DNA from: Chrysoperla carnea
Taxonomy: Eukaryota; Arthropoda; Insecta; Neuroptera; Chrysopidae
Length of the DNA: 64,000 nucleotides
NCBI RefSeq assembly: GCF_905475395.1
Contig: NC_058341.1
Location: 59,341,501-59,405,500, forward strand
Direction: 5' to 3'
The notes under the pieces were generated by a model. The model made no database searches. It was not told the DNA's origin and worked only from the letters and a program-made list of their open reading frames with translations. Each line of letters starts with the position of its first letter. Positions within the stretch are counted from its first letter, which is position 1. Positions 52,301 through 59,654 of this stretch are shown here, one piece after another. Both the position numbers and the translations under genes were made by a program.

Positions 52301-54054
52301 GAAGCTCCCAGTATCAAATAAATATTTTTATTTTATTTTTAAATAAGAGTGTAGTAACATATAGACACACATATATTTTATGAACACCCAACATTTTTTA
52401 AATATTAAATTGTTGCAAAATCAATTAATGACATACTTTTTTTCTTAATTATTATTACAATTGTTTAGCTATAAATAATACAAAAAAAACATTTTTTATA
52501 TTTTGTAATTATTTTTAATCGTCTCTTATCCGAAAAAGGTATGTTTACACTACTATTTTTTCATATTTATTAAATATGTATTTTGACGGTGATTACCGCT
52601 CTCTTAAGGAGTTATGCAAGGATTGAATAATCCTAGGGATTTCAATAAAACTTTATAAATACATTTTTTGATTAACAAAGTTTTCAAAAATCACAATAAA
52701 TTCCTAGGTCATCGGGCTTTTTATTAATATTTTATCGTTCGAAGTTGGCTGAAAAAATGATGAATCATTTAGGTTATCCTATTCAATTGGATTTTTTTAT
52801 ATCAAAAAATCTAGAGAGTGTGATAATAAACGATTTAAAATATTCAAACAATCTTATAGTTTATTATAAATATTATCGACGATAATAAATGAGAACTCTA
52901 GGATATTTCAAAATAAAATTCGATTTTTGTCCTAATTTCCTAGATCACGACTAGCTAATTCTTACTGATGATGACTACTTGGTAGTTGAAATACGTATTT
53001 ATAAAATACAAAAAACTTATCTAGGAAATTGGGACAAAAATCGGAATTTACTTATAGTTTATAATAATACCATAAAAATATAAGGTTGTCGATCGAAAAT
53101 CCATCATTTGATGAACAGAGACGACTATAGTCAGAGTATTGATGATTGAAGAGCGATATCTATATTATCACATTTATAAGCATCACTTGTACATAATATA
53201 TTATATATTTTGGTAGTTGCGTGGTATTTAAAGCTAAAAATAACTCATTATTTGATTACAAAGCATGTATTTGGTTTATATGTATGTACCGTGCAATAAA
53301 CCAAAACATTTTTACAATACTGTAGATTAACAATCCCCTTAAAACTTTGATAGTTGCTTCATCACACCGAGACCAACAATTTTTCTATCTTCGAAAATTC
53401 TTTAAAGTGGGGAGTTCTTTTTCACATAGCATGGAAACTTTTCGAACGTACCCACAAGTTTTACCTTGACGGGCATCTTTTTTTTTTTCAATTTTAATAG
53501 GGAAGTGATTAAAAAATAATTTCAGAAATCGATTTTCGGATAAAAAAATTAAATTTTTAATGGTTTTTGTTTACACCACTTTATCCCGGTTTTACTTGCT
53601 ACGAAATCCCTATCCCGCGTAAAGACTCTTAAGCTTGTGCTTGCCATCAAAAAGTTTCGGAGCTATATAAAAGAGAATGCTGCACTTATAAACATTTTTG
53701 TAGATAAAATAGTTGGAGTCGGTGTAATGAAGCCACTTCCAAAGTTTCAAGAGAGCGGTAATCTCAAATTAGGATCATATCTCACAGGCTAGCAAGAAAA
53801 AGGATTGCTTTGCATTTCCATAGATTTTTTATATTTTCCATGGTTCTATCTTCACGATTTTTGATAGCTAGCAAACATCTTAAAAGTAAAAGATGAAAAG
53901 ACTGTAACACTCGGGGTAAAATAATCTAATATGTATAAAATCAAACAAAAAATACTTACGCTTCGCAATAAGGTTGTTTGTTGAAACCTTTGTACGTACG
54001 CATATTTAAGGTCATACCACATCCTTGACATTTGAAACAACCTTTATGCCATAT
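16169..54054 (-). CDS. Lasp: Lasp, LIM and SH3 domain actin-binding protein; 5' end outside window
   Basis: Transcript order on the - strand: 54054-53960, 22984-22716, 20136-19627, 18716-18508, 16348-16169 (1263 nt, 420 residues plus stop, all phases agree). Domain order is second half of the LIM domain, two nebulin-like repeats, a long His/Gln/Asn/Pro-rich linker, and C-terminal SH3: the Lasp architecture. Lasp binds F-actin through LIM/nebulin and recruits partners through SH3 at adhesions, muscle and ring canals in other animals. The first coding exon (start Met and first CxxC pair, about two dozen residues) was searched for in 54055-64000 and not seen. The ~31-kb intron between the first two visible exons contains the giant satellite palindrome. 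Confidence 0.93.
17374..17930 (-). mobile_element. R1 family element, copy 2 (- orientation)
   Basis: Reads ACAAGTGAAAACAAACAATT at the low end and CATATATACATGGTATA at the high end, the reverse complement of copy 1, with the GGGTCCGTAGTACCCATC and GTTAGAAATAGAAT landmarks between. It lies in the last Lasp intron. No coding capacity. Confidence 0.72.
17964..18464. mobile_element. Foldback element, ~500 bp
   Basis: Left end GTGAGACAGAAAGGGTACTT and right end ACACCCTTTCTGTCCCAC are inverted copies. Homology continues inward: a CTTCGTGAGTGGCTTCCTTT block on the left mirrors AAAGAAAGCCACTCACGAAG on the right. Arms extend about 150 bp with a unique middle. It lies directly beside R1 copy 2 in the same intron. 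Confidence 0.65.
18508..18716 (-). CDS. Lasp: Lasp linker exon 2 (residues 292-361 of the visible part)
   Basis: Acceptor TTTTTACAG, donor GTAAGT. Encodes [20 protein letters not shown], then a Gln/Asn/His-rich, likely disordered run ending [24 protein letters not shown] is a basic-Ser motif that could be phosphorylated. The PPPP stretch could be an SH3 or EVH1 ligand; both readings are inference. The exon ends in phase 0 immediately before the SH3 exon. Confidence 0.88.
19627..20136 (-). CDS. Lasp: Lasp linker exon 1: His/Gln-rich low-complexity region
   Basis: Acceptor TTGTTTTAG, donor GTATGT, phase 1 at both ends. Starts [19 protein letters not shown], then long His/Gln/Asn stretches including HQHQHQHQQ, then a Tyr/Gly/His/Ser/Pro-rich part, and [20 protein letters not shown] before the donor. 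The CAT-CAG codon run is a coding microsatellite that may vary in length. Insect Lasp proteins have a long disordered linker here, much longer than in vertebrates. Confidence 0.9.
20523..20623. repeat. Foldback repeat, ~100 bp, centred on GGTCGGTAATTACGACC
   Basis: TCTATAGAAGAAAAATCTG and CCCAATTGGTCACG on the left are mirrored by CGTGACCAATTGAATTGATT and CTTCTTTTATAG on the right. The centre TTGGTCGGTAATTACGACCA is itself palindromic. Lies in a Lasp intron beside a tandem duplication that also contains ATTGGTCA motifs. Confidence 0.6.
20789..21060 (+). repeat. Two-copy direct repeat, ~139-bp period
   Basis: The block TTTACAATGCCAAGGTCAAC plus TAAATTTTTTTAGC at 20801 recurs at 20940 with single-base changes, followed in both by a GTTGCGA(T/C)ATTTG segment. 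Separately, TGGTCAGCAAAGCAGCCATT near 20906 occurs inverted as AATGGCTGTATTGCTGACCA near 21168. The segment therefore combines direct and inverted duplication. Confidence 0.6.
21558..21629 (+). tRNA. tRNA-Trp (CCA anticodon)
   Basis: 72 nt with complete cloverleaf: acceptor GACTCCG pairs with CGGGGTC (one G-T), D arm with TGGCGCAACGGTAGCG as A box, anticodon stem TCTGA/TCAGA around loop CTCCAGA giving CCA, and T arm GCGTG/CACGT around TTCAAAT (B box GTTCAAATC). No intron. Discriminator A at 21629 and a Pol III T4 terminator at 21637-21640. It agrees with the animal tRNA-Trp consensus as I remember it, so it looks functional. It lies in a Lasp intron on the opposite strand. Confidence 0.95.
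22716..22984 (-). CDS. Lasp: Lasp exon with end of LIM domain and two nebulin-like repeats
   Basis: Acceptor TTTTTTTCTAG, donor GTAAGT. The first codon completes Ala, and the next, His, is the last zinc ligand of the LIM domain (CEA-H). Then [20 protein letters not shown] and two nebulin repeats, [18 protein letters not shown] and [17 protein letters not shown], each with the S-N-V-x-Y-H-x-D core that binds actin filaments. Ends NENGDYVG/D at the junction. Sequence is very close to other insect Lasp proteins. Confidence 0.95.
23023..23152 (+). mobile_element. R1 family fragment, copy 3 (5' part)
   Basis: Starts near CCCACGTATATGTGAAATAA and keeps GGTATACTAAGTTTAGTCC, a TTGTTCGTCTG block and ACGATAACTCAAAAACGAAA, then stops where the RTE-like fragment begins. 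The homology starts just upstream of the Lasp nebulin exon acceptor. Confidence 0.65.
23165..23345 (+). mobile_element. RTE-like LINE 3' end, 5'-truncated
   Basis: Pattern of insect RTE-clade tails: ACTGAATGGATTTAATTAAA, GAATCTGGATGAAATTTGAC with ACAGAGATATAG, then CACGCAAAGCGGGCGGGTAA and the end CAGCTAGTT followed by an A/T-rich microsatellite-like stretch. No reverse-transcriptase frame is present. It directly follows the R1 fragment. Family assignment is by remembered pattern only. Confidence 0.5.
23941..24232 (-). mobile_element. R1 family element, copy 4 (internally deleted, - orientation)
   Basis: Low end AACAAGTAAAAACAAACAAT, then TTGACTGAGTTAATTGTTGA, the core (TTTTGTTCTCTCTCTAACGG), CACTTTTTACGTCCTGGGCA, and the high end TTTCATATATACATTGTAT. 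The Pro-rich-looking TCCGTCC block is missing, so the copy is about 290 bp. Confidence 0.65.
24240..25190. other. Lasp intron sequence without recognisable feature
   Basis: AT-rich sequence with short open frames only. No exon, RNA gene or repeat boundary is recognised. Confidence 0.5.
25196..25867. mobile_element. pogo/Tigger-like MITE (outer, interrupted)
   Basis: Ends CAGTAGAACTCCAATTATCC and ATAATTGGAGTTCTACTG are terminal inverted repeats, flanked by TA on both sides (25194-25195, 25868-25869), as expected for Tc1/mariner-pogo insertion. Subterminal GATTCGGATAATCGG motifs repeat at both ends. A second element sits inside; without it the host copy is about 350 bp. No transposase is encoded. 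Confidence 0.78.
25379..25700. mobile_element. pogo/Tigger-like MITE (inner, nested)
   Basis: Ends CAGTAGAATCTCGATAAG and TTATCGAGATTCTACTG, flanked by TA (25377-25378, 25701-25702). The body contains repeated AAGTTATAGAGGTT motifs and a direct duplication of GTTAATATAGAGGTATGTAC followed by ATGTTTCTATGTA (from about 25470 and 25511). The ends share CAGTAGAA with the outer element but then differ, so the two are related families, not one family. Confidence 0.78.
25899..25995 (+). repeat. Degenerate tRNA-like SINE head
   Basis: GAGCTTAGTCGGTAAAGGCG resembles a Pol III A box region and TTAGTTCGAATTCAGC a B box about 50 bp later; a T8 run follows. No anticodon stem can be drawn with confidence, so this is a tRNA-derived relic, not a tRNA gene. 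Starts about 30 bp after the outer pogo-like MITE. Confidence 0.45.
26290..26475 (-). mobile_element. R1 family fragment, copy 5 (- orientation)
   Basis: Contains the GCGCCCCCACGGATAAAC block and GACGTTTACGAAAAAATGTT, then jumps to TTTGGGACTTAACTTAGTAT and ends TACATATATACATCGTAT. The middle is deleted, leaving both flanks. Confidence 0.6.
26480..27700. other. Lasp intron sequence without recognisable feature
   Basis: AT-rich intronic DNA. A 71-residue open frame at 27408 shows no recognisable domain and no splice context, and I do not call it a gene. Confidence 0.5.
27705..27812 (+). repeat. Poly-A run followed by a ~50-bp tandem duplication
   Basis: An A-run of about 20 precedes AACTATCTGTAAAGCCATCT with ATGATTATAGACAAA, which recurs as AACTATTATCGTAAAGCCCT with CTATGATTATATACAAA. 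A partial third copy (CACTATCATTATAAAG) follows. It could be the tail of a retroposed element. Confidence 0.5.
28505..28770 (+). repeat. Direct duplication, ~159-bp spacing
   Basis: A block containing TAATTTTTCTTATAAAATTT and then TTTCATTTTCTGAAAAGATG recurs about 159 bp downstream with roughly 85% identity by eye, including the shared AAAAGATGG(A/G)TG end. Unknown origin. Confidence 0.55.
29070..29244. mobile_element. Foldback MITE, 175 bp
   Basis: Left end CTAGATTAGTTTTTGTATTT with ATAAATAAGTATTTCGACTA mirrors the right end (TAGTCGAAATACGTATTTAT with AAAATAAAAAAACTGATCTAG). Arms reach about 65 bp and meet near ATAGTCATCATCAGTATG. A single arm of the same family lies at 52966-53045. Confidence 0.68.
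29940..39905 (+). repeat. Left arm of a 20.5-kb inverted repeat (satellite palindrome)
   Basis: Begins TGAAGCTGAAGTTGGCCGCT and is the reverse complement of the arm ending at 50430. For the first ~590 bp, positions pair with a constant sum of 80370 and no mismatch was noticed. The order from the outside is a ~440-bp unique flank (29940-30378), the satellite array (to about 38700), then a ~1.2-kb inner unique flank. The inner flank matches its partner at roughly 90% with indels, and pairing fades near 39905. The whole arm lies in one Lasp intron. Confidence 0.93.
30378..38700 (+). repeat. Satellite array, left (about 48 monomers of ~173 bp, HOR structure)
   Basis: Common monomer (type A, 173 bp) carries AAAATGGGTATTTATCTTAT, GTTTGGAAAACGTCATAATT, AATGAAAGGCTATTGAAAC and GTTTGAAAACTATATAGTG in order. 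A diverged monomer (type B, 175 bp) carries GGTCACCGTTTGGCTAC, AAATTAGCGGGTGTTTTTCG and GGAATAACGAATGCATTTCG. The B marker TTTCGGTAGA occurs at 30822, 31343, 32729, 34634, 36020, 36541, 37062 (as TTTCGGTAGAC) and 37756. Spacings of 521, 1386, 1905, 1386, 521, 521 and 694 bp equal 3, 8, 11, 8, 3, 3 and 4 monomers. Monomers toward 37900-38700 are more diverged, as at ageing satellite edges. No coding frame is conserved. Confidence 0.93.
40390..40532. repeat. Foldback repeat in the palindrome spacer
   Basis: ACATAATGTAGTTACAATTA on the left is mirrored by TAATTGTAACTATATTACAT on the right. The inner part pairs GCCGGTGTC-like with GACATGCACCGAC-like sequence. Arms are about 45-50 bp. Confidence 0.6.
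40545..40930 (+). mobile_element. R1 family element, copy 6 (5'-deleted)
   Basis: Starts ACCATGTGTTTATAAAACCA, includes TGTCCGTCCG-like and GGTCCGTAGGACCCATC blocks, the GTTAGAGATAGAACAAAAG core, and ends AATTGTTTGTTTTCACTTGT. It lies almost at the centre of the palindrome and has no mirror copy, so it is in the spacer, not the arms. Confidence 0.72.
41050..50430 (-). repeat. Right arm of the 20.5-kb inverted repeat
   Basis: Reverse complement of the left arm, ending AGCGGCCAACTTCAGCTTCA at its outer edge. It is about 0.6 kb shorter than the left arm, fitting loss or gain of roughly three monomers. The inner flank (41050-42240) differs from its partner by many substitutions and small indels, for example around 41940-42130. 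The outer ~590 bp matches without indels. Confidence 0.93.
42240..49992 (-). repeat. Satellite array, right (about 45 monomers, inverted)
   Basis: The same A and B monomers in inverted orientation. The B marker TCTACCGAAA occurs at 43300, 44166, 44860, 45381, 46767, 47634 and 49193; spacings of 866, 694, 521, 1386, 867 and 1559 bp equal 5, 4, 3, 8, 5 and 9 monomers. The block order differs from the left arm, so the arrays have been rearranged by unequal exchange since the inversion or differ through assembly. The inner monomers (42240-43250) are the most diverged, as on the left. Confidence 0.92.
50440..51600. other. Lasp intron sequence right of the palindrome
   Basis: AT-rich intronic DNA with no recognised exon, repeat end or RNA gene. 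A 63-residue open frame at 50897-51088 has no supporting feature. Confidence 0.5.
51609..52114 (+). mobile_element. R1 family element, copy 7
   Basis: Starts CCATGTATATATGAAATATA and ends ATTGTTTGTTTTCACTTGT, with all middle landmarks (ACGATAACTCAAAAACGAAA, GGTCCGTAGTACCCATC, CCGTTAGAGATAGAACA). The GTTTAGTCCCAAG block is missing, so the copy is slightly shorter than full length. Confidence 0.73.
52966..53045 (+). mobile_element. Single arm of the 29070-type repeat
   Basis: ACTGATGATGACTACTTGGT, GTTGAAATACGTATTTATAA and ACTTATCTAGGAAATTG match the right arm and outer flank of the 29070-29244 foldback copy. Because the match runs past the arm into the flank, the two belong to a larger dispersed repeat of which only the ends are familiar. 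Confidence 0.55.
53960..54054 (-). CDS. Lasp: Lasp exon encoding the second half of the LIM domain
   Basis: Acceptor TTTTGTTACAG, donor GTAAGT. Encodes [18 protein letters not shown] and [14 protein letters not shown]. Zinc ligands visible are H and C of the first finger (WHKGC) and C, C and C of the second; the final His is supplied by the next exon. Ends in phase 2, matching the nebulin exon 31 kb away. The preceding exon (MNKxCxRC-type start) is not in the window as far as I can see. Confidence 0.93.
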
Positions 54055-54237
54055 CTGTAACAAAAAACAAACGGTTTTAAATTTTCTAATTCTTTAAATT
54101 TACAAAGTAATATGAGTATTTATAAAGACTGCAACGAGTGATTTTTAAATGATTGACCGTCATAAAACATTTAAACTTTTTACTTAATTATTTTATGTGT
54201 TAAAAAACACGATCAAATGTAATTCAGACTTGCTTCA

Positions 54238-54678
54238 GACAAGGTATACTAAGTTTAGTACCAAGTTTTTAACGCCTAAAAATATTGATGCTATGAACAA
54301 AATTTTGGTATAGATGTTCATAGAATCATCTAATTACTCCATTTTAGGTTGTCTGTCCGTTTGTCTGCCAAGGCAATAACTCAAAACAAAAAAAGACATC
54401 AAGCTGAAATTTTTACAGCTTATTCAGGACATAAAAAGTGAGGTCGAGTTCGTAAATGAAAAAGTGAGGTCGAGTTCGTAAATGAGCAACATAGGTCAAT
54501 TGGGTCACTGTTTACCAGTGTGATCGCAAATTATGTACAATTTGTATAGTATGTTTTATATGAGTATATCAGTTATATATTGGTGACATGTATGTATGTG
54601 TAATGCGACAGAGTAATCAACACTGTCTATACATGGTATTTCAACAATTTACTCAGTCAATTGTTTGTTTTCACTTGT
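54238..54678 (+). mobile_element. R1 family element, copy 8 (5'-truncated)
   Basis: Begins at GACAAGGTATACTAAGTTTA, lacking the ATATATGAAA terminus. It has an internal tandem duplication of AAAGTGAGGTCGAGTTCGTA (54435 and 54464). The GTTAGAGATA core is deleted, and the end TTGTTTGTTTTCACTTGT is intact. Located just beyond the Lasp LIM exon. Confidence 0.68.
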
Positions 54679-54684
54679 TTTTAA

Positions 54685-55730
54685 CTAAAAAATATCTGAA
54701 TAAAATGTAAAATAATTTTTCCAAACTTAAGTTTTGTCTCAAAATTGCAAATTCTGAGTGAGCCATGAGAATATTATGAAGAGTACCTTTTTCGTAGTTA
54801 ACAATTAACTTTATTTAAATTCCATCCTTAAAATTCTTTAGCTCCATGGGCGTAAAAATTAGGTGGGTTTTAGCTTCTAAAAACCCCCACAGTCTACGCC
54901 CATTAACTGACATTATTTATAAGGTTGATATGAGTTGTTTTGTATGAAAAACAGTGTCACCGCACCAAATTTTATCAAAATCGCGCTATCCGTTCTAATG
55001 TTATGGAAGGAAAACGATCTCAAAATTTCAATGTCAAGAGCGTATAGCGCCAAAGCAGAGCAACTTTTACTAGGGCAAGGTTAGCCAAATCGACTTATTT
55101 TGAGCTAAGCTATATGTGGCAGAGCACTGTAAAGACATTTCAGAGACACCCTATAGTTGTAGTATAGATTGAAAAAATATATTTTATTGTAATTTATCAA
55201 CAAATTGATTTAATCAGAAAGTTATTTAAGGCAATATATCTATTTACTCTCCAGCCGAACTGAAATTTTAATAGTTATTGTACCATAAACATTCTTTTGT
55301 AATCTTTCGGTAGTAATTCTAATTATACATAAGACTTAAAAACTGTAAGACACGCAAAAAATCATTTTGTTAAATGATTAGTACTATTTTTGCAAGATAA
55401 AATCAATGGTTTTTTTTACACATTTCATTTTAAATTTTCAAATAAAACATACCATTTGCTAACTTTTATTTAACTGACTTTTGTATACATATTGTTTTTT
55501 TTGACTTCATTTGTATATTGCTGATTGACGTAAATCGTGAGAATTATATGATTAGTGTATTTTAAAAATACATTTTGCATTGTTTACGAAATGATGTACT
55601 TCCAACAAAACTAATAAACACTCGAATTGGTCCGAATGTTTCTGATTGCATACAAAGTGTATCATGATAATGTAGCAAGAAAATTTAAGATACCATGTCC
55701 AAAATTTAGAAATAATTTCATTTATTACTA
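54685..55730. other. AT-rich sequence upstream of the Lasp LIM exon
   Basis: Probably part of the next Lasp intron. No exon with LIM cysteines, no RNA gene and no clear repeat structure was recognised on either strand. Confidence 0.5.
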
Positions 55731-56512
55731 GATGTACCCAGCAACGCGTTGCTATGTTAAACGACATATCAATTAAAACACACATCAAAATAAAAACAAG
55801 TAAAAACGAACAGTAGACTGAGTTAATTGTTGAAATATCCTGTAAAGAAAGTATTGCATGTCAGTGCCTACAATATTTTTTTATAAATTAGAAGAGTTTA
55901 AAAATCCAACACAATTATTGCCGCCAATTAATTATTTTACACTTTAAAAAATTGAAAACTGTGCATATATTTTAGCTGTGAAAAACAATCCCTTCGAGGG
56001 TTATGGAAAGGAGATAGGTGAGATCAAGAGAGGTGGAGGCTATAAAACGGTGGTTTTTATTTTTAGTCCAGTGAAGGGGGGGGGGGGGGTCAAGCTGGTC
56101 TTATACATTTAAACGAGCAATTTTTGTATATACATCGAATCTCGGAAAGAGCTATAATGATTTGCATGAAATTTAGTATGCGGGCGGGGAAAAGTCTAGC
56201 TTGGTTTTATTTTTAGAAAAACTACGTTTTATCTCGGAAACAGCTCTAATGATTTTCATGAAATTTTGTATGCAGAGGATTTTTGGGGCGAAAAATCGAT
56301 CTACCTAGGTTCAATTTTTAGAAAACATGCTTTATCTCGGAAACGGCTCAAACGATTTTCATTAAATTTAATATGTAGAGGATTTCGGGGACGAAAAATG
56401 GAACTAGCTAGGTTTAATTTTTAGAAAACGTCGTTTTATCTCGGAAACTTAAATCTCGGATTTACCAAAAACAAAAAAAATAACGAGCAAAGCTCGGTCA
56501 CCCAGGTACTTG
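55731..56512 (+). mobile_element. R2 family element, copy 1 (with R1 fragment inside)
   Basis: The left end carries the perfect palindrome AGCAACGCGTTGCT (55740-55753). The right end carries the hairpin CGAGCAAAGCTCG (56484-56496) followed by GTCACCCAGGTACT. Inside are three degenerate tandem units of about 95 bp, each starting with ATCTCGGAAA and containing GATTTTCATGAAATTT and an AGGTTTAATTTTTAGAAAA-like tail. A short R1 end (55797-55862, - orientation) and a G14 run (56076-56089) interrupt it. It encodes no protein. Paired palindromic ends could fit a rolling-circle or tRNA-independent retroposon, undecided. Confidence 0.6.
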
Positions 56513-56519
56513 TATTATT

Positions 56520-57610
56520 ATATTCTTAATAAGTATAAAAAAATTTTGAATTTTCTCTTACTATGGCCATAGCGAGACAACATTAATTCACTACCTGTAC
56601 TCTGAACCCAATGAACAAGTCTGCTTTAAAAAAAGTCCGCTATATGAGAGGAGTAGTTAGTAACCATACCCATAGGGTATTCCACTATTTTTGAAAAAGT
56701 ACTTCAAAATGTTAATTTTGCTAACAAAAAGACACTAAAAATTTATTTCGCAAAACTACACACGCTTTCTTGTCAAAAACTTAAATTAAATTTTAAACCT
56801 TTTTTAAACTGTCAAAAACGCGGGCATCCAATTTGATGACGTAATATGCGTATCAATATACGAAATAACACAAATAATTTTGACAGATATATGCATAGAC
56901 ATCTGATTATAATAAATATAAAAACTTATTATCTATGTATACATTATACCCAGTTGTCTACACTGAACTAATTGATGGTCTATGACTTATACCGATATCA
57001 CATCACAGCAAGACTTACCCACGTTTTAGGTCACGTGATATACAGTTTAAAAATTACGATTTTTAATTTTAATATTTTAAAAAGAAAAATGTGCTTTTAT
57101 GACTCGAAGTCAGAATATTTAAGTATATTTTTACATAAATTTTAACTTTTTTCAAATTTCATGATTTATTTTTGACTAACGATAATACCCTATTATTTAT
57201 TATTTTCCAATAAACAATGGTATTAATTCCAAAGTTAAAGCTTTCATTTTTACTTGGACACCCTTTCTGAAAATTTCGCAATGATTAAAAATACCTACGT
57301 AAATATTTATAGCTTATATCGGAAGTAAGTTTTTTTCGTACTAAGCAAACAGTTATAAATTATAAATTAACAACAAGCACACAAAAAACTTCAATTACAA
57401 TGTAAACAATCTTTGTCATAAAATAAATCTTTTAGCGCTCTGTGAGGCTGAGCTACCGACAAAATTTTTGTAAATTGTTTATAACAAAACAATATTTTTC
57501 GTTTGAACGTTGTTAATTGTGAATAATTTTATGAATATTAAAAGTAAACAATTATTTTGTTAATTAGTTAAACGAAGTCATTCACACTGGCTTGCTTGCT
57601 GCTGTAACAA
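56520..57610. other. AT-rich sequence without recognisable feature
   Basis: Probably Lasp intron or upstream DNA. I see no exon, RNA gene or clear repeat boundary in this stretch. Confidence 0.45.
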
Positions 57611-57614
57611 TCTA

Positions 57615-58176
57615 TACAGGATGATTCATTTTAATCTATTATGAGCTCGTTTTGAAGTAAACCAATAAAATAACTTGTAGAGTTTGATGGGAAACATCAT
57701 ATTTAGACATCAGATTAGACCTAGTTCTTCGGGTTTCTTTAATTGCCAATTTAGATCCTAAACGGTAAGAGATAGAATAACACTTTAAATTAGAAAATTT
57801 ATCCTCATAAAAGAATTAACAATTTTTGTCTAAAACATTTTTTCGAAAAACGTTAGCGTTCGGAGAAAATGCAACGCTTAAAAATAATGACATATTTTTA
57901 AATCGCATTTCTGCCGAAAGCTGACAATTTTCGAAAAAATAGTTTAAATGAAAAATGTTAGTTTTTTATTATGAGGATCAACTTTCTAATTTCAAGTGCT
58001 ATTCTATCTCTTACCATTTAGGATCTAAATTGGCTATTAAAGAGACCCGAAAAATAAAATCCAATCTGATGCCAGAACACGAAAACATGATTTCCCCCCA
58101 TCAAACTCAACAATTTTAATAGGTGGCGCCTATGGTGAGATATTCAGGTGTATAGATTAAAATAGCACACCCTGTA
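57615..58176. mobile_element. Foldback/mariner-like MITE, ~560 bp, carrying the R1-like core twice
   Basis: Ends TACAGGATGATTCATTTTAA and TTAAAATAGCACACCCTGTA are imperfect inverted repeats of the TACAGGGTG type used by many insect Tc1/mariner MITEs. The arms extend inward about 230 bp each, including CCTAAACGGTAAGAGATAGA (left) and TCTATCTCTTACCATTTAGG (right). This inner part resembles the R1 core. No transposase frame. Confidence 0.65.
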
Positions 58177-58607
58177 TATACTTTATTGTTCTACATTACA
58201 TTTAAAAAATATTTATGGTTTAAAAATGGTTTTTACGATCATCCGCCAGGAAACTAAAATTCTGAGGATAGTATTGGACGTTGCGTCAGGAAACTAGAAT
58301 TCCCTTCTCACTCTCCAGGCCAACTTTTTTTAACAAAAAAAAAAAAAGTATCAAATTGTTTGAATAAGAAAAAAAAAAGTATTTTAAAGAAAAAAAATTA
58401 TTTTTCAAAATGTTTTAATCCCTTGAAAAAAATTTTTGGATGCTTTTGGAGCTATCAATTTTCTATTATCTTTGAAAGTTTCAAAGATAGTTTTACAAAC
58501 AAAACTTTATTGTTGAAGTGGCGGGAACAGAGATAAATAAGAAATATTTGTCTTTTATATTTGGTAAGCTATCAGATGCTTTTTATACCATGTATATATG
58601 AAATATA

Positions 58608-58905
58608 TACAGAATGTTCGATTTACATCTAGGCATATAAATATCACGAGTATGACAGAGTACATGCGTTAAGCAATACATCTAAGTAAGAGGTATTATA
58701 GGTGTTATATGAAATTGCAAATTTCATCTATTCATCTATTCAACTAAGAAACTCCCACTCTCCAAGCGTCTTACAACTATTTCAACGCATATCGAAGCTT
58801 CAACACATGAATATAATACCTCTCACTTAGATACATTGCTTAACGCATGTATTCTGTCATACTCGTGATATTTATATTCCTGGATGTAAATCGAACATTT
58901 TGTAT
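58608..58905. mobile_element. Foldback MITE, ~300 bp, inserted in R1
   Basis: Arms of about 95 bp: GAATGTTCGATTTACATCTA and TATCACGAGTATGACAGAGT on the left are mirrored by ATTCTGTCATACTCGTGATA and TGGATGTAAATCGAACATTT on the right. The arms are about 93% alike, so the element is fairly young. Target-site duplication may be AT-rich and is ambiguous. Confidence 0.75.
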
Positions 58906-59124
58906 AGGTATATGAAGTTTAGTCCCAAGTTTGTAATGCTTAAAAATATTGACGCTACCAACAAAATTTTGGTATAGGTGTTCATGAAATCACCTAATTA
59001 GTCCATTTTCGGTTGTCTGCCCGTCTGTAAGTTTCTTATAAAAAAAATAAACACTTTCGTTTAAAACATTTTTTAGTAAGCATCACTGTTTACCCGTGAG
59101 AGCGCAAATGATATCTTATCTTAT

Positions 59125-59512
59125 ATATTTAAACGAGCAATTCTTGTATATATATATCAACGATCTTGGAAATGGCTCCAACGATTTTCATGAAAATGAG
59201 TATGTAGGGGTTTTTTGGGGCGATAAATCGATCTAACAAGGTTTCATTTTAAAAAAACGTCGTTTTATTCGTTTTTTCATGAAAAACTGAAACCGGCAAT
59301 GCAAATTATAACTCTTCCTGACATCTATTGGTGTATATCGTAGTTAATGAAATACAATGCAAATTATAACTCTACCTGACATCTATTGGTGTATATCGTA
59401 GTTAATGATTCAAATTGGTATTTGTGTGGAGACATTTAAAACGGTCTTCTATTAGTGATAAAATTTGTGTCTTTTTAAGAATACCGAGCAAAGCTCGGTC
59501 ATCCAGATATTT
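59125..59512 (+). mobile_element. R2 family element, copy 2, inserted in R1
   Basis: Shares AAACGAGCAATTCTTGTATA, GGAAATGGCTCCAACGATTT, the GGGGCGATAAATCGATCTA block and the terminal hairpin CCGAGCAAAGCTCGG with R2 copy 1. Internally a 58-bp unit (CAATGCAAATTATAACTCT...) is duplicated in tandem at 59297 and 59355. Only one ~95-bp unit is present, against three in copy 1. Confidence 0.6.
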
Positions 59513-59654
59513 ATATATTACATGGGAATATCGGTTATGTGTGTGTGGTTATCTCTCTTTACTTACATAAACAAACGATTGCGTAATCAACACTGTCTAT
59601 ACATGGTATTTGAATAATTAACTCAGTCAATTGTTTGTTTTTACTCGTTAAGTA

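Larger units (their letters stand above)
58585..59649 (+). mobile_element. R1 family element, copy 9, split by two insertions
   Basis: Starts ACCATGTATATATGAAATAT, resumes after the first insertion at GGTATATGAAGTTTAGTCCC, continues through AACATTTTTTAGTAAGCATC and TTTACCCGTGAGAGCG, is interrupted again by R2 copy 2, and resumes at TATATTACATGGGAATATCG to end GTTTGTTTTTACTCGTT. The nesting shows R1 is older here than both insertions. Confidence 0.68.

Noticed and set aside
55552..55788. 78-codon open frame on the - strand
   Set aside because: It overlaps the start of an R2 element and has no recognisable motif.
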